Shown: positions 28,469 to 37,824, numbered from the stretch's first letter. The stretch is 64,000 bases of DNA from Candidatus Accumulibacter similis (GCA_013347225.1 CP054595.1:1798001-1862000), one strand, 5' to 3'. Numbers and translations are program-made. The notes: generated by a model from the sequence alone, not told the origin.

Positions 28469-30661
28469 TCAGTACCTGACCCGTGCTAGGTAGCTTCTCT
28501 GGCTTGCCTCGCGCGCCTGACGCAGTGTCTTGACTCCCATCTCGGCGAGTAGCGGCAGCATCTTGAGGAAGATCTCGGCGGTCACCAACGCGTCGCCGAG
28601 CGCCGTGTGCCGTCCCATCACCGGCACCCCCATCCGTTCGGCGATCGCTTCGAGTTGGTGCGTTGCCTGATTCGGGTGAAGGACGGAGGAGAGCAACAGG
28701 GTATCGAGCACCGGTTGCTCGAAATGCACCCCGGTTCGCTTCTCCTGGAGTTGCATGAAGCGCAGGTCGAAAGCCGCGTTGTGGCCGACCAGTACGGTAT
28801 CGGCACAAAAGGCGTGGAACCTCGGCAAGACGGCATCGATGCTCGGCTGGCCAGCCAGCAGTTCGCGCGTAAGGCCGTGCACCGCGATGGATCCCGGTGA
28901 CAGGCGTACCTGTGGCTTGACCAGCTGATCGAAGCACTCGTGCCGCAGGAGGCGACTGTTGACGACGCGCGTCGCTCCGATCTGGATGATCTCGTCGCCT
29001 TGCGACGGTTGCAGACCGGTCGTCTCGGTATCGAAAACCGTGTAGGCGAGTTCGCTGAGTGGCAGATCATCGAGTTCGTGACTGCCTGCCGACCAATCAA
29101 ACAGATCGAAATCGTAGAACTCCGGACGCTCTCCCGCCGTTGCCGCGATCATCGGCATGGGCAGATTCCCGGGTGCCGCGGTCAGTGGCAACACGGTCCT
29201 GAAAAAGGCACGATGGGACACCCGTTCGCGCTGAAACCAGATGTCGCCGTTGCAGCGCTCGATGACATCGGTCACACTCAACGAAGCTGACTTGCCGGGG
29301 ACGTTCATCGGATCCTGCAACCAGCTCATCGCCGTTTCGTTGTTCATGAAGGTGCCGGGCCACGACAGGTCGAGTTGCGCCAGGTGTCCGCTGCGGGTCA
29401 GCGACAGGCGCACTTCAGGGATCCGGTACTCGTCCTGCAGGCGAAGGGCTAGATAACGCAGTGCCTGCAGCAAGGCGAAACTGTCCACGCGCAGCCACAG
29501 ACCCTTTTCCACATGCTCGGTCTTGACGGCTAGTGGAGGCCGCCCGCCGCCGCGTTTCTCTTGAATGCCGCCGGCCGTCGCCAGCAGGATTTCCGCACCA
29601 CTGATCTCCTCGAGCACCCAGCGCTCGCGCAGGTCACTCGAAAACGCGCGCGCAGCCTTCTCGAACTGCGACGACAGCGCGGTTGCTTCGTCGCGAATCA
29701 CGCGCATGAAACGGTCCTTCTCTTCGCTCAACATGTCCGGGAAATCGCAGAGCATCTCGGCTGCCGCGCGAACACTGCCCAGCGGCCCGCGGCATCCTTC
29801 GATCAGTGACTGGATCACCGCGTCCCGCCGCGTGTGGCGCTCGCTGGTTGTCGTCACGTCATCGAGAACGAGGACGAAACCGGTAATCGATGTCGCTTCG
29901 CCCTCGGAATGACGCCGACCCGCATCGCTCAGGACCGGCGACATGTGCGCACGCAGCAAACGACCGGTGGCAGTTCCGGTGACAAAGTCGGTGGAGCCGA
30001 CGACTCTCCCTGCGTGCCGGGAACCCGCTGCAGCACTGGCTTGCTGCAGGCGGGCAATCGCGTAGCCGATGACTGCGCGATCCAGGACCGCATAGATCGA
30101 ACGGCCAAGGCCAAGCAACTCGGTCTTCTCGCCTTTCGGCCCCGTCGAGAGTTCCTGCTTTGCCCGTTGGTTGTAGAGCAGCACACGACCATCCAGGTTG
30201 CAGACGACGACACTCTGGCTCAGGTCAGCCATCAACGCGCTCAATCGGCTGCGTTCTTCCTCGAGCGATGCCTGTGTTGCGCGGAAGCGCTCGGCGACAT
30301 CGTCACGGTCTGCTTCGCGCTGGGCGAGCAGTTGATTGGCCGTCTTTGCCAACTGCTCGAGTTCGGGAGCCTGATAGCGGCCAACTCTCAGGTCGCTGTG
30401 CGCCAGTGCTGCGGCAAGTTGTTCGGCCATGCGCAACGTCGCCTGAACATAAAGCGCATCGAGTCTGAACAACACCCAGCACGCCGTTCCCGAGGCCACG
30501 AGGACCACCGGTATCAGCTTGACCACTCTGTCCGCGAAAGTCCCGCCGGTGGGCTCGCCGGCGAGCAGCAGGGCAACTGCGCAAGCTACCACCGCGAGCA
30601 TGAACAGGAATACCGCCAGCCCTGCCAGCAGGCGTTTGCGCGTCGGTTGCGTCGGTCGCAT
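28469..30661 (-). CDS. Membrane PAS/degenerate histidine kinase fused to DEDDh 3'-5' exonuclease
   Basis: Protein of 730 residues. Two N-terminal membrane helices (about 10-33, 47-67), a HAMP-like/coiled-coil segment (70-145), a PAS domain (about 145-275), a HisKA-like helix, a degenerate HATPase region (about 385-510) and an exonuclease domain (about 538-705). In the HisKA helix the position of the phosphoacceptor reads LIEGCRGPLGS instead of SHELRTPL, so the His is missing; the ATPase N box is also unrecognisable. The exonuclease has all DEDDh parts: FDTETTG, GHNAAFD and the His/Asp in GRHTALGDA. So it looks like a membrane sensor controlling, or merely tethering, a DnaQ-like nuclease. Start chosen at 30661 just ahead of the first helix. 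Confidence 0.88.
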   Translation of the reverse strand: MRPTQPTRKRLLAGLAVFLFMLAVVACAVALLLAGEPTGGTFADRVVKLIPVVLVASGTACWVLFRLDALYVQATLRMAEQLAAALAHSDLRVGRYQAPELEQLAKTANQLLAQREADRDDVAERFRATQASLEEERSRLSALMADLSQSVVVCNLDGRVLLYNQRAKQELSTGPKGEKTELLGLGRSIYAVLDRAVIGYAIARLQQASAAAGSRHAGRVVGSTDFVTGTATGRLLRAHMSPVLSDAGRRHSEGEATSITGFVLVLDDVTTTSERHTRRDAVIQSLIEGCRGPLGSVRAAAEMLCDFPDMLSEEKDRFMRVIRDEATALSSQFEKAARAFSSDLRERWVLEEISGAEILLATAGGIQEKRGGGRPPLAVKTEHVEKGLWLRVDSFALLQALRYLALRLQDEYRIPEVRLSLTRSGHLAQLDLSWPGTFMNNETAMSWLQDPMNVPGKSASLSVTDVIERCNGDIWFQRERVSHRAFFRTVLPLTAAPGNLPMPMIAATAGERPEFYDFDLFDWSAGSHELDDLPLSELAYTVFDTETTGLQPSQGDEIIQIGATRVVNSRLLRHECFDQLVKPQVRLSPGSIAVHGLTRELLAGQPSIDAVLPRFHAFCADTVLVGHNAAFDLRFMQLQEKRTGVHFEQPVLDTLLLSSVLHPNQATHQLEAIAERMGVPVMGRHTALGDALVTAEIFLKMLPLLAEMGVKTLRQAREASQRSYLARVRY

Positions 30662-30815
30662 CCTTTGTATTCCTCCGTCTGTGCAGGACGACGCGGCGCA
30701 TCGGGGGCGCTGCAATGGTGATCGACATCTCCCGATTTCATCGACCGCCGCGCGGCGGAAGCCGGCGCGACTTGCGGTGCTGGTGGTAGCCGACGACTGG
30801 CCGGCGCCGGTGGTC

Positions 30816-31793
30816 TCAGTCTACCGCAGCCGCCAGCGGCGCATCGAGCACTGACTGGATGTAGTCGGCCGGCAGGCGGTATTCGCGTGCCAGTTCGGCG
30901 GCCGAGCGGCCGCTCTGCTGGACGGTGGCGATCCAGCCGTCGAGTCCGGTCGACAGAGAGCGGCCGGCCTGCTCGCCGCCACGGGTGGCGCGCTCGCCGT
31001 CGGCGACGGCGTACTTGTTGGCGTAGCCGCGTGGCGTGACCATCAGTCCGTCGCGGACGAAGGTGCTCGAGTTGCCGATCAGCACCGTCGTCAGCATGCC
31101 GATGTCGGCGTCGCCCATGGTCTCGAGGGTACTGAACTCGACCCGCTGCTTCGGGCGGTAGGCGGACTTGACGATCGCCACCGGCGTCTGCGGATCGCGG
31201 TGGCGCAGGAAGATGCGCTGCGCCTCGGCGATCTGCCGCGTGCGCCGCCCGCTCTTCGGGTTGTACAGGGCAACGACGAAGTCGGCGTAGGCGACGGCGT
31301 CGAGACGGCGGGCGATCGTCGGCCAGGGGGTGAGCAGGTCGGACAGCGAGATGGCGCAGAAATCGTGCGTCAGCGGCGCGCCGACGAGCGCGGCACAGGT
31401 GTTGAGGGCCGAGGCACCGGGAACGATCTCGACCTCGATCGCCGATTCGGGGGTCCAGCCGGCGTCGAAGAGCACCTCGAAGGTCGGCCCGGCCATGCCG
31501 TAGACGCCGGCGTCGCCGGAGGAGACGATCGCCACCTTGCGGCCCTGGCGCGCTCGCGCGAGCGCCTCGACGGCGCGGTCGAGCTCCTCGGTCATCGACT
31601 TCCTGATCACCTCCTTGCCGACCAGCAGGTCGGCGACGAGGCGGATGTAGGTGGCGTAGCCGATCACCGTGTCGGCCTCGGCGATCGCCGCGCGCGCACG
31701 CCCGGTCAGGTGGCCGAGGCTGCCGGGTCCGAGGCCGACGAGCATGATCTTGCCGGTCGGCGTGGCGGGTGCTGTGCGGGTGTCTGGCGTCAT
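30816..31793 (-). CDS. cobJ: Precorrin-3B / cobalt-factor III C17-methyltransferase
   Basis: SAM-dependent tetrapyrrole methyltransferase of 325 residues (CobJ/CbiH) that methylates C17 during ring contraction. It has the N-terminal LVGLGPGSLGHLTGRA, the VSSGDAGVYGMAGP loop, EIVPGASALNTCAA and LYNPKSGRRTRQ. It is ~75 residues longer than minimal CbiH; the C-terminal extension (AVADGERATRGGEQAG onward) ends in an HTH-like helical segment of unknown use, seen in some CobJ relatives. It is the last gene of the cobalamin operon; its ATG overlaps the cbiG stop. Confidence 0.93.
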   Translation of the reverse strand: MTPDTRTAPATPTGKIMLVGLGPGSLGHLTGRARAAIAEADTVIGYATYIRLVADLLVGKEVIRKSMTEELDRAVEALARARQGRKVAIVSSGDAGVYGMAGPTFEVLFDAGWTPESAIEVEIVPGASALNTCAALVGAPLTHDFCAISLSDLLTPWPTIARRLDAVAYADFVVALYNPKSGRRTRQIAEAQRIFLRHRDPQTPVAIVKSAYRPKQRVEFSTLETMGDADIGMLTTVLIGNSSTFVRDGLMVTPRGYANKYAVADGERATRGGEQAGRSLSTGLDGWIATVQQSGRSAAELAREYRLPADYIQSVLDAPLAAAVD

Positions 31794-32944
31794 GCAGGGA
31801 TCCTGGCGATGGAGACGGTGGCGTTGCGCCCGTCGGGGCCGCGCAGCCGGTGTTTTTCGATGAGCAGGTGGCGGTGGTCGGTGCCCGCGGCGAGCAGGGC
31901 CGCCGCCTCAGAGACCGACGGCGTGCCGGTGTGGCGCTGCACGGTTGGCGATGGATTGGGCACGTCGATCACCGCCAGTTCGGCAGCCCGATAGAAGGCG
32001 ACGGTCCAGCCGTTCGCGCGCGCCACTTCGGCGAGTCCCGGCTCGTCGGCCTTGAGGTCGATCGAGGCGACGGCGCGCACATCCTCGATCGTGCCCCCGC
32101 AGGCGGCGAGCGCTTCGCCGATCGCCTGCGCGATGGTGCTGGCGGGAGTGCCGCGGTCGCAGCCGATGCCGAGTGCCAGCGCTGTTGCCGGCACCGCGCC
32201 GGTGGGCTGCGGCGGCGGCCGGTAGCGGACGCAGCGGCCGGCCAGGCGGGCGTCGGGGTCGGCGGGCATGGTCCGGCGGCTGATCCAGAGGACGGCGGCG
32301 AAGTCGTCGATGGCGACGTCCTCGAGCCGGGCGAAGCGGACGACGTTGGCCGGCAGCGGACCGCCGCGACCGTTGGCGTGCCGCGTCCACCAGTCCGTGC
32401 TGCCGGCTTCCTGGACTAGCGCCACCGGCTCGTCGTTGACCATCGCGGCGCTGCAGTGGACCAGTTCCGCATGGCTCGCCTGCAGTTCCCAGCCGAGCTC
32501 GCGTCCGAGCAGATCGACGGCGATCGTCGCGCGGGCGTCCGACGCGGTGGTCACCACCGGTGTCGCCGCGAGGGCCGTCGCCAGGTGTCCGGCGAGCGCA
32601 TTGGCACCGCCGAGGTGGCCGGAGAGCACGGGAATCGTGAACCGGCCGGCCTCGTCGACGACGACTACCGCCGGGTCGCTCTCCTTGCTGCGCAGGTGCG
32701 GCGCGATCAGGCGGACGACGGCGCCGAGCGAGACGATGGCGACGATGCCGTCGAAGGCGGCGAAGAGCGCCGGCACCTGGTCGCCGACCTTGCCCGCATA
32801 GCAGTGCGCGGCGCCGGCGGCGGCGTTCTCGGCCTCGGCGCGGAACTTGTCGGGGGCGAAGAGCTGGGCGCCGGGCAGGGCGGCGACGACGCGTCCGGCG
32901 AGCGCGATGCCGTGGCGCGTGATGGCGACGATGGCGATCCTCAT
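31790..32944 (-). CDS. cbiG: Cobalt-precorrin-5A hydrolase CbiG
   Basis: Protein of 384 residues that opens the delta-lactone of cobalt-precorrin-5A, losing acetaldehyde, the hallmark step of the anaerobic pathway. N-terminal domain: IAIVAITRHGIALAGRV and VSLGAVVRLIAPHLRSKE with DPAVVVVDEAGRFTIPVL and SGHLGGANALA. C-terminal CobE/CbiG domain: ALGIGCDRGTPASTI and ASIDLKADEPGL. I chose the ATG at 32944, which gives the conserved N-terminus; the frame runs open above it without homology. Overlaps cobJ by 4 nt. Confidence 0.93.
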   Translation of the reverse strand: MRIAIVAITRHGIALAGRVVAALPGAQLFAPDKFRAEAENAAAGAAHCYAGKVGDQVPALFAAFDGIVAIVSLGAVVRLIAPHLRSKESDPAVVVVDEAGRFTIPVLSGHLGGANALAGHLATALAATPVVTTASDARATIAVDLLGRELGWELQASHAELVHCSAAMVNDEPVALVQEAGSTDWWTRHANGRGGPLPANVVRFARLEDVAIDDFAAVLWISRRTMPADPDARLAGRCVRYRPPPQPTGAVPATALALGIGCDRGTPASTIAQAIGEALAACGGTIEDVRAVASIDLKADEPGLAEVARANGWTVAFYRAAELAVIDVPNPSPTVQRHTGTPSVSEAAALLAAGTDHRHLLIEKHRLRGPDGRNATVSIARIPA

Positions 32945-32969
32945 GGCCGCACGCTCCGGCTGGCGGCCA

Positions 32970-33767
32970 TCAGTTGCCGGCAGCGGCGGCTGCCGCCGCC
33001 TCCTGGTGGCTGCGGCAGCCGCGTCGCAGTTCGCCGCGCTGCCGTTTCGGGTTCTGCACCAGCAGCAGCGACAGGTAGTTGGCCTTGCTGCCACGGAGGC
33101 TGTCGAGGTCGCGCACGACCCGTTCGTCGGGCGCACCGACCTTCTCGATGAAGCAGGAGGTGGTGAGCAGATCGCGGCGCGCGAGCAGTTCGATGATCTC
33201 GTCGAGCAGCGGTTTGACCTTCAGCAGCGCCAACGTGTCGAACTCGTCGAGCAACCGGTCGATGACCGCGACGCCGTAGGCGGCGGGAATGATGGCGAAG
33301 GTCTCGTCCTCCTCGGCGAGCGTCGTGCCGGTCGCTGCGGCGGCGGCGGCGAACGACGAGACGCCCGGAATCGTCTCCACCTCGACCTGCGGCGCCAGTT
33401 CGCGGACGACGCGGGCAAGGTGGCCGAAGGTCGAGAAGGTCGATGCGTCGCCTTCGACCAGGAACAGCAGGTCGCGGCCCTCGGCGAGCAGCTCGACGGT
33501 GCGCACCGCTGCGCGTGCCCAGGCCTTGCCGAGGATCTCCGGGTCGCGGGTCATCGGGAAGACGAGCTGCTCGGCGTCGGCCGGAATGCTGAGGCCGCCG
33601 CGCTCGACGATCGCCAGCGCGTACGACGACTCCTCGGCCTTCTTCACCGGGTACAGCCAGCGGGCGTTGGACTGCAGCGCCGTCCAGGCGCGGCGGGTGA
33701 TCATCTGCGGGTCGCCGGGGCCGAGCGAGGCGCCGATCAGCTTGCCGAAACGGGGGGCTGCGTTCAT
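32970..33767 (-). CDS. cobI: Precorrin-2 / cobalt-factor II C20-methyltransferase
   Basis: SAM-dependent methyltransferase of 265 residues (CobI/CbiL) that methylates C20 of (cobalt-)precorrin-2. Signatures are GKLIGASLGPGDPQMITRRA, LVEGDASTFSTFGHLARV, ETIPGVSSFAAAAA and the substrate-side LKVKPLLDEIIELL. The C-terminus ends in a low-complexity Ala-rich tail. Its start overlaps the cobL stop by 4 nt, in line with tight translational coupling along the operon. Confidence 0.94.
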   Translation of the reverse strand: MNAAPRFGKLIGASLGPGDPQMITRRAWTALQSNARWLYPVKKAEESSYALAIVERGGLSIPADAEQLVFPMTRDPEILGKAWARAAVRTVELLAEGRDLLFLVEGDASTFSTFGHLARVVRELAPQVEVETIPGVSSFAAAAAATGTTLAEEDETFAIIPAAYGVAVIDRLLDEFDTLALLKVKPLLDEIIELLARRDLLTTSCFIEKVGAPDERVVRDLDSLRGSKANYLSLLLVQNPKRQRGELRRGCRSHQEAAAAAAAGN

Positions 33768-35080
33768 GCTTCTTCCTTTTCAGGGTTGCGGGCGGTGACG
33801 ATCCAGACCGGGTTCTGCGCCGCCAGCCGGTGCAGGCCGAGGATTGGCTGGCTGCGGCTGGCCTGCAGCTGGACGACCTCCCAGGCGGCGCCGGCAGCCT
33901 GCAGGCTGCTGGTCGCGGTGGCCAGGTTCTCGAGGGTCACGAAGTTCATCACCAGCCGGCCGCCCGCTCGCAGGCGGCCGAGGATGAGGCGGACCAGTTC
34001 GCCGAGTTCGCCGCCGGAGCCGCCAATGAACACCGCGTCGGGGTCGGGCCAGTCGGCGAGGCCGGCGGGCGCCCGCCCCGCGATCAGCGTGTAGTTGCCG
34101 ATGCGCAGGCGGGCGGCGTTGGCGCGTGCGATGGCGGCATCGGCGGCGTTCTTCTCGATCGCCCAGACGTGGCCCTGCGGCGCCAGTCGCGCGCATTCGA
34201 GGCCGACCGCTCCGGAGCCGGCGCCGATGTCCCAGACGGTTGCCGCTGCCGTCAGGCGCAGCTTGGCGAGCGATACGGCACGCGCCTCGAGCTTGGTGAT
34301 CAGCCCGTTGGCCGGCGTGCGCTGCAGGTACTCGTCGTCCTCGCGGCCGAACGCCGGGCCGGCCACCGGTTCATCGCGTTCGACGAGGACGACGCTCGGC
34401 TCGGCGAAGTGCATCGTCGCCGCTGTCGCTGCCGAGAGTTGCGCATGCAGCGTCTCATCCGGCAGCAGCAGGCGGCTGGCGACCGACAGGCGTAGCCCGT
34501 CGCCATGGCCGGCGGCGAGCAGCGCGCGCGCCAGCCGCGCCGGGCCGTTGGCCGGACTGGTGAAGACGAAGACGCGGCGGTGCAGCGCGATCGCCCGCAG
34601 CACCGGATAGAGGCCGTGGTCCGGGGTCGCGCCGACGGTCCATTCGCCGGCATCCAGGCTGTGGCACGAGGCGATCGTCATGTCCTGCCAGGCCTTGCCG
34701 AAACGCGCGCAGGCGATCTGCAGCGTCGATGGCGCCGGCAGCACGGCGACCTGCAGTCCGGGCAGGCGGTCGATCAGCGTGCTGCCGATGCCGTGGCAGA
34801 GCGGATCGCCGGTCGCCAGCACGGCGACTCTGCGGCCGGCGGCGAGGGCGTCGCGAATCCAGCCCGCGCACAGCGCGAGGGCGCCGTCGAGCGGGCGCAG
34901 TTCGCTGCTCGCTGCCAGTTCATGCCGCACGAGCTGCAGCGTCCGCTCGACGCCGATCACCAGCGCGGCAGCGCGCAGGCAGTCACGCGCGCTGCCGGAG
35001 AGGCCGTCCCAGCCGTCGTCGAGGATGCCGACGACGGTACAGGTCGGTTGCGGTGCCGGCTCAGAGGGCTTCATGTTCAT
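33764..35080 (-). CDS. cobL: Precorrin-6Y C5,15-methyltransferase (CbiE-CbiT fusion)
   Basis: Bifunctional enzyme of 438 residues. The N-terminal half (about 12-215) is CbiE, a tetrapyrrole methyltransferase for C5 (VVGILDDGWDGLSG; VLATGDPLCHGIGSTL; SCHSLDAGEWTVG). The C-terminal half (about 230-430) is CbiT, a Rossmann-type methyltransferase for C15 with decarboxylation of the C12 acetate (WDIGAGSGAVGLECARL; FIGGSGGELGELVRL). The fused form is the usual CobL. Start at 35080 overlaps cbiD by 20 nt; an ATG at 35074 is an alternative. Confidence 0.94.
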   Translation of the reverse strand: MNMKPSEPAPQPTCTVVGILDDGWDGLSGSARDCLRAAALVIGVERTLQLVRHELAASSELRPLDGALALCAGWIRDALAAGRRVAVLATGDPLCHGIGSTLIDRLPGLQVAVLPAPSTLQIACARFGKAWQDMTIASCHSLDAGEWTVGATPDHGLYPVLRAIALHRRVFVFTSPANGPARLARALLAAGHGDGLRLSVASRLLLPDETLHAQLSAATAATMHFAEPSVVLVERDEPVAGPAFGREDDEYLQRTPANGLITKLEARAVSLAKLRLTAAATVWDIGAGSGAVGLECARLAPQGHVWAIEKNAADAAIARANAARLRIGNYTLIAGRAPAGLADWPDPDAVFIGGSGGELGELVRLILGRLRAGGRLVMNFVTLENLATATSSLQAAGAAWEVVQLQASRSQPILGLHRLAAQNPVWIVTARNPEKEEA

Positions 35081-36203
35081 CGACCCGGCAGATGAAGCGG
35101 CCGTCGAAGTCGCAGACGAGTATCGACAGCCGGTAGTCGCCGGGGTACTGGCGCTTGAGGCTGCGGATCGCCCGGCTCGCCAGCTCGCGGTGGAAGGGAA
35201 CCGTCAGTCCGAGGATGGCGAGCTTCTCGGCGGCGAAACGGGCGGTCTCGGCGGCCCGGATGGCGGCGATCAGGTCGGCCGGGGCGGCAACGGCGCGCGC
35301 CGCGTCGGCCAGGATCTCGCGGTCCACTTCGGCCCGCCAGGCGTGGGTCACCGCCAGCCCCTGGCTCATCTTGGTCAGCTTGCCGACCATGGCGCCGACA
35401 TGGACTTCGCGCATGTGGCGCCTGATGGCGGTGGTGAAGGCGGCCTTGACGAAATCGCCCATCTGCACGAAGCAGGCCTCGTCAAGGGCCGGCAACTGGC
35501 GCATGGCGAACTTCTCGCTGCGACCGCCGGTGGTGAGGACGACGCTGCTCTGCCCCTGCGCGGCGGCGACATCGATCGCCTGCACGACGCTGGCGCGAAA
35601 TGCGGCGGTCGAGTAGGGCCGGACGATGCCGGTGGTGCCGAGGATCGAGATGCCGTCGAGGATCCCCAGGCGGGCGTTCAGCGTCTTCTTCGCCATCTGC
35701 TCGCCGCCGGGCACCGAGATGCGCACCTCGATGCCATCGACGGCCAGGATTTCGGCGGCGACCGCGCGGACGTTGTCGCGGATGTTCCGCTGCGGCACGG
35801 GGTTGATCGCCGGCCCGCCGACTGCCAGACCGAGCCCCTCGCGCGTGACGACGCCGACGCCGGGTCCGCCGCACAGGCTGATCTCGCCGGCGCGCTGCGG
35901 CAGCCGGCGGACGTCGGCGGTGAGGTGGGCGCCGTGCGTCGCGTCCGGGTCGTCGCCAGCATCCTTGACGACGGCCGCATGGGCGACGCGGTCGCTGCCT
36001 TCGCCGTCGACGCGGCCGTCGATGACCGCAAAGATCACCTCACGACCGTTCGGCAGCCGGCAGACGACGCTCGCCGGCACTTCACCGTCGAGCAGCCCGC
36101 AGGTCGCGGCGCGCGCCGCCGCCGCCGAGCAGGCGCCGGTGGTGAAGCCGGTCCGGTTGCCGCGCTTGCGCCGGGTGTCGCCCTTGCGGACCTTTCCGCT
36201 CAT
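35061..36203 (-). CDS. cbiD: Cobalt-precorrin-5B C1-methyltransferase CbiD
   Basis: Enzyme of 380 residues that methylates C1 of the anaerobic pathway intermediate; it is diagnostic for the early-cobalt-insertion route. Conserved parts are the N-terminal NRTGFTTGACSAAAARA, GGPGVGVVTREGLGL, NPVPQRNIRDNV and ILGTTGIVRPYSTAAF. I chose the ATG at 36203 because it overlaps the cobH/cbiC stop as ATGA and begins just before the glycine/threonine motif. Long open frame above it is antisense filler over cbiC. Confidence 0.95.
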   Translation of the reverse strand: MSGKVRKGDTRRKRGNRTGFTTGACSAAAARAATCGLLDGEVPASVVCRLPNGREVIFAVIDGRVDGEGSDRVAHAAVVKDAGDDPDATHGAHLTADVRRLPQRAGEISLCGGPGVGVVTREGLGLAVGGPAINPVPQRNIRDNVRAVAAEILAVDGIEVRISVPGGEQMAKKTLNARLGILDGISILGTTGIVRPYSTAAFRASVVQAIDVAAAQGQSSVVLTTGGRSEKFAMRQLPALDEACFVQMGDFVKAAFTTAIRRHMREVHVGAMVGKLTKMSQGLAVTHAWRAEVDREILADAARAVAAPADLIAAIRAAETARFAAEKLAILGLTVPFHRELASRAIRSLKRQYPGDYRLSILVCDFDGRFICRVDEHEAL

Positions 36204-36877
36204 GCCGCCCGTTGTCTCTGCGTCGCCTCGGCGAGCGACAGCAGCGCATGGATGGCGGCGACGACCAGCGTCGACCCACCCTTGCGTCCCTTGACCGTGA
36301 TCCAGGGCACTTCGCCGAGTGTGTGCAGGAGATCCTTCGACTCGGCCGCCGAGACGAAACCGACCGGCATGCCGATGACCAGCGCCGGCCGCACGTCGTG
36401 TTCGCGGATCAGTCGCACGACCTCGATCAGCGCCGTCGGCGCGTTGCCGATGCCGACGATCGCGCCGTCGAGTTCGCCCAGCCGCCACGCCTTGCGCATC
36501 GCCTGCACGGCGCGGGTCGTGTTCCCGGCGCGCGCCCGCTCGATGACGTCGGCGTCGGAAATGTAGTGCCGCGGGCTCAGTCCGAAGTGCTGCAGGCGGG
36601 GCGCCGAGAGGCCGACGCAGATCATCTCGACATCGGCGACGATCGCCCGCGGACCGTTGAGGACGGCGTCGAGGCCGGCGCGCATGGCATCGGGGTGGAA
36701 GGCGGCGAGGCCGTTGAACTCGAAGTCGGCGTTGGCGTGGATCATGCGGCGCACGAGCGGCCACTGCTCCTCGCTGTAACCGTGCGGACCGACCTCGGCG
36801 TCGATGATCGCGAAGGAGTCGTGCTCGATGGCGCGGCCGGCGGCGGTGAGCTGTTCGGTGATGGCGTTGCTGGTCAT
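36200..36877 (-). CDS. cobH: Precorrin-8X methylmutase
   Basis: CobH/CbiC of 225 residues, which moves the methyl group from C11 to C12 to give hydrogenobyrinate or cobyrinate. Landmarks are SFAIIDAEVG near the N-terminus, RRMIHANADFEF with the catalytic His, AIVGIGNAPTALIEVVRL and PVGFVSAAESKDLL. Size is normal. It lies 17 nt downstream of cbiX and overlaps cbiD by 4 nt. Confidence 0.95.
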   Translation of the reverse strand: MTSNAITEQLTAAGRAIEHDSFAIIDAEVGPHGYSEEQWPLVRRMIHANADFEFNGLAAFHPDAMRAGLDAVLNGPRAIVADVEMICVGLSAPRLQHFGLSPRHYISDADVIERARAGNTTRAVQAMRKAWRLGELDGAIVGIGNAPTALIEVVRLIREHDVRPALVIGMPVGFVSAAESKDLLHTLGEVPWITVKGRKGGSTLVVAAIHALLSLAEATQRQRAA

Positions 36878-36894
36878 GGCGTGTCTCCGGGTTT

Positions 36895-37824
36895 TCAGGC
36901 GGGTTTGTGCGAACAGCCGTGATGATGCGTGTCTGCCGCTGGCTGTCCATGATCCCGATCATGGTCGTGCTGCCCGCCGCCGGTCGCGGTGTGGCTGTGG
37001 TCGGGCAGGTGTCCGTCCTCGGCGAGTTCGCGATACTTGCAGCCGTCGCACTCGAGCATGCGGCATTCGGGCAGTCCCTGTCCTTCGACCTTGGCGTCGA
37101 GCAGCTCGAAGATGCCGGGCTCGAAACCGAAGTGCGTGCCGAGGGCGAAGGCGATCGGCGGGTACTGCCGCTGCAGGCGCTCGACCTGCAGCTTGATGCG
37201 CTCGATCAGGACGCCGGTGAACAGATACACCGGGACGATGCAGATCTGCATCATCCCCAGCCGCGTCTGGCGCTGTACCGCGGTTTCCAGTCGTGGCCAG
37301 GTGATGCCGGTGAACGCCAGATCGACGAGGTCGTGCTCGCTGGCCTCGAAAATCCAGCGCGCCATCTTCGCCAGCTCGCCGTTGGCGCCGGCGTCCGACG
37401 AGCCGCGGCCGAGCAGGATGACGCCGGTGCTGCGTGGATCGGGCACCGCCAGCTGCTTCATCAGCCGCTCGAGCTGCGCCTGCAGGACAGCGAAGATCGG
37501 TCGCCCCATGCCGAGGTGTGGGGTGACTGCGAACTCGACCTGCGGGTGGCGCAGGCGGGCGCGGTTGAGTGCCGCCGGCAGCTCCATCTTGACGTGGCCG
37601 GCGGCATTCAGGATGAAGGGGATGAGGAGGACGCGCCGGGTGTCGCGGGCGGCGCGATCGAGTCCCTCGTCGAGCAGCACGTCGGCGTGCTCGATGAAGC
37701 ACACCTCGATACGCCAGTCGGGATGCTGCTCGCGCCACTGGGCGGCGAAATGCAGCGTTTCACGGTTGCCGTCGCGGTTGCGCGAACCGTGGCCGACGAG
37801 GAGGATGCTGGTGTCCGATATCAT
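36895..37824 (-). CDS. cbiX: Sirohydrochlorin cobaltochelatase CbiX with His-rich tail
   Basis: Chelatase of 309 residues that inserts Co2+ into sirohydrochlorin, committing it to B12. Two CbiX half-domains are visible: ILLVGHGSRNRDGNRETLHF with the catalytic His, and VILLGRGSSDAGANGELAKM. The C-terminus carries a Cys cluster (PECRMLECDGCKYRE), reminiscent of Fe-S-carrying CbiX proteins, and then a histidine/aspartate-rich tail (HDHDRDHG, THHHGCSHKPA) likely to hold metal. Start at 37824 overlaps the cobM stop. The early-cobalt chelatase, with cbiD and cbiG, fixes the pathway as anaerobic. Confidence 0.94.
   Translation of the reverse strand: MISDTSILLVGHGSRNRDGNRETLHFAAQWREQHPDWRIEVCFIEHADVLLDEGLDRAARDTRRVLLIPFILNAAGHVKMELPAALNRARLRHPQVEFAVTPHLGMGRPIFAVLQAQLERLMKQLAVPDPRSTGVILLGRGSSDAGANGELAKMARWIFEASEHDLVDLAFTGITWPRLETAVQRQTRLGMMQICIVPVYLFTGVLIERIKLQVERLQRQYPPIAFALGTHFGFEPGIFELLDAKVEGQGLPECRMLECDGCKYRELAEDGHLPDHSHTATGGGQHDHDRDHGQPAADTHHHGCSHKPA

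Noticed and set aside
34680-36566. A 628-codon plus-strand frame across cobL and cbiD
   Set aside because: Antisense to clear cobalamin genes; low-complexity Gly/Ala/Asp protein.
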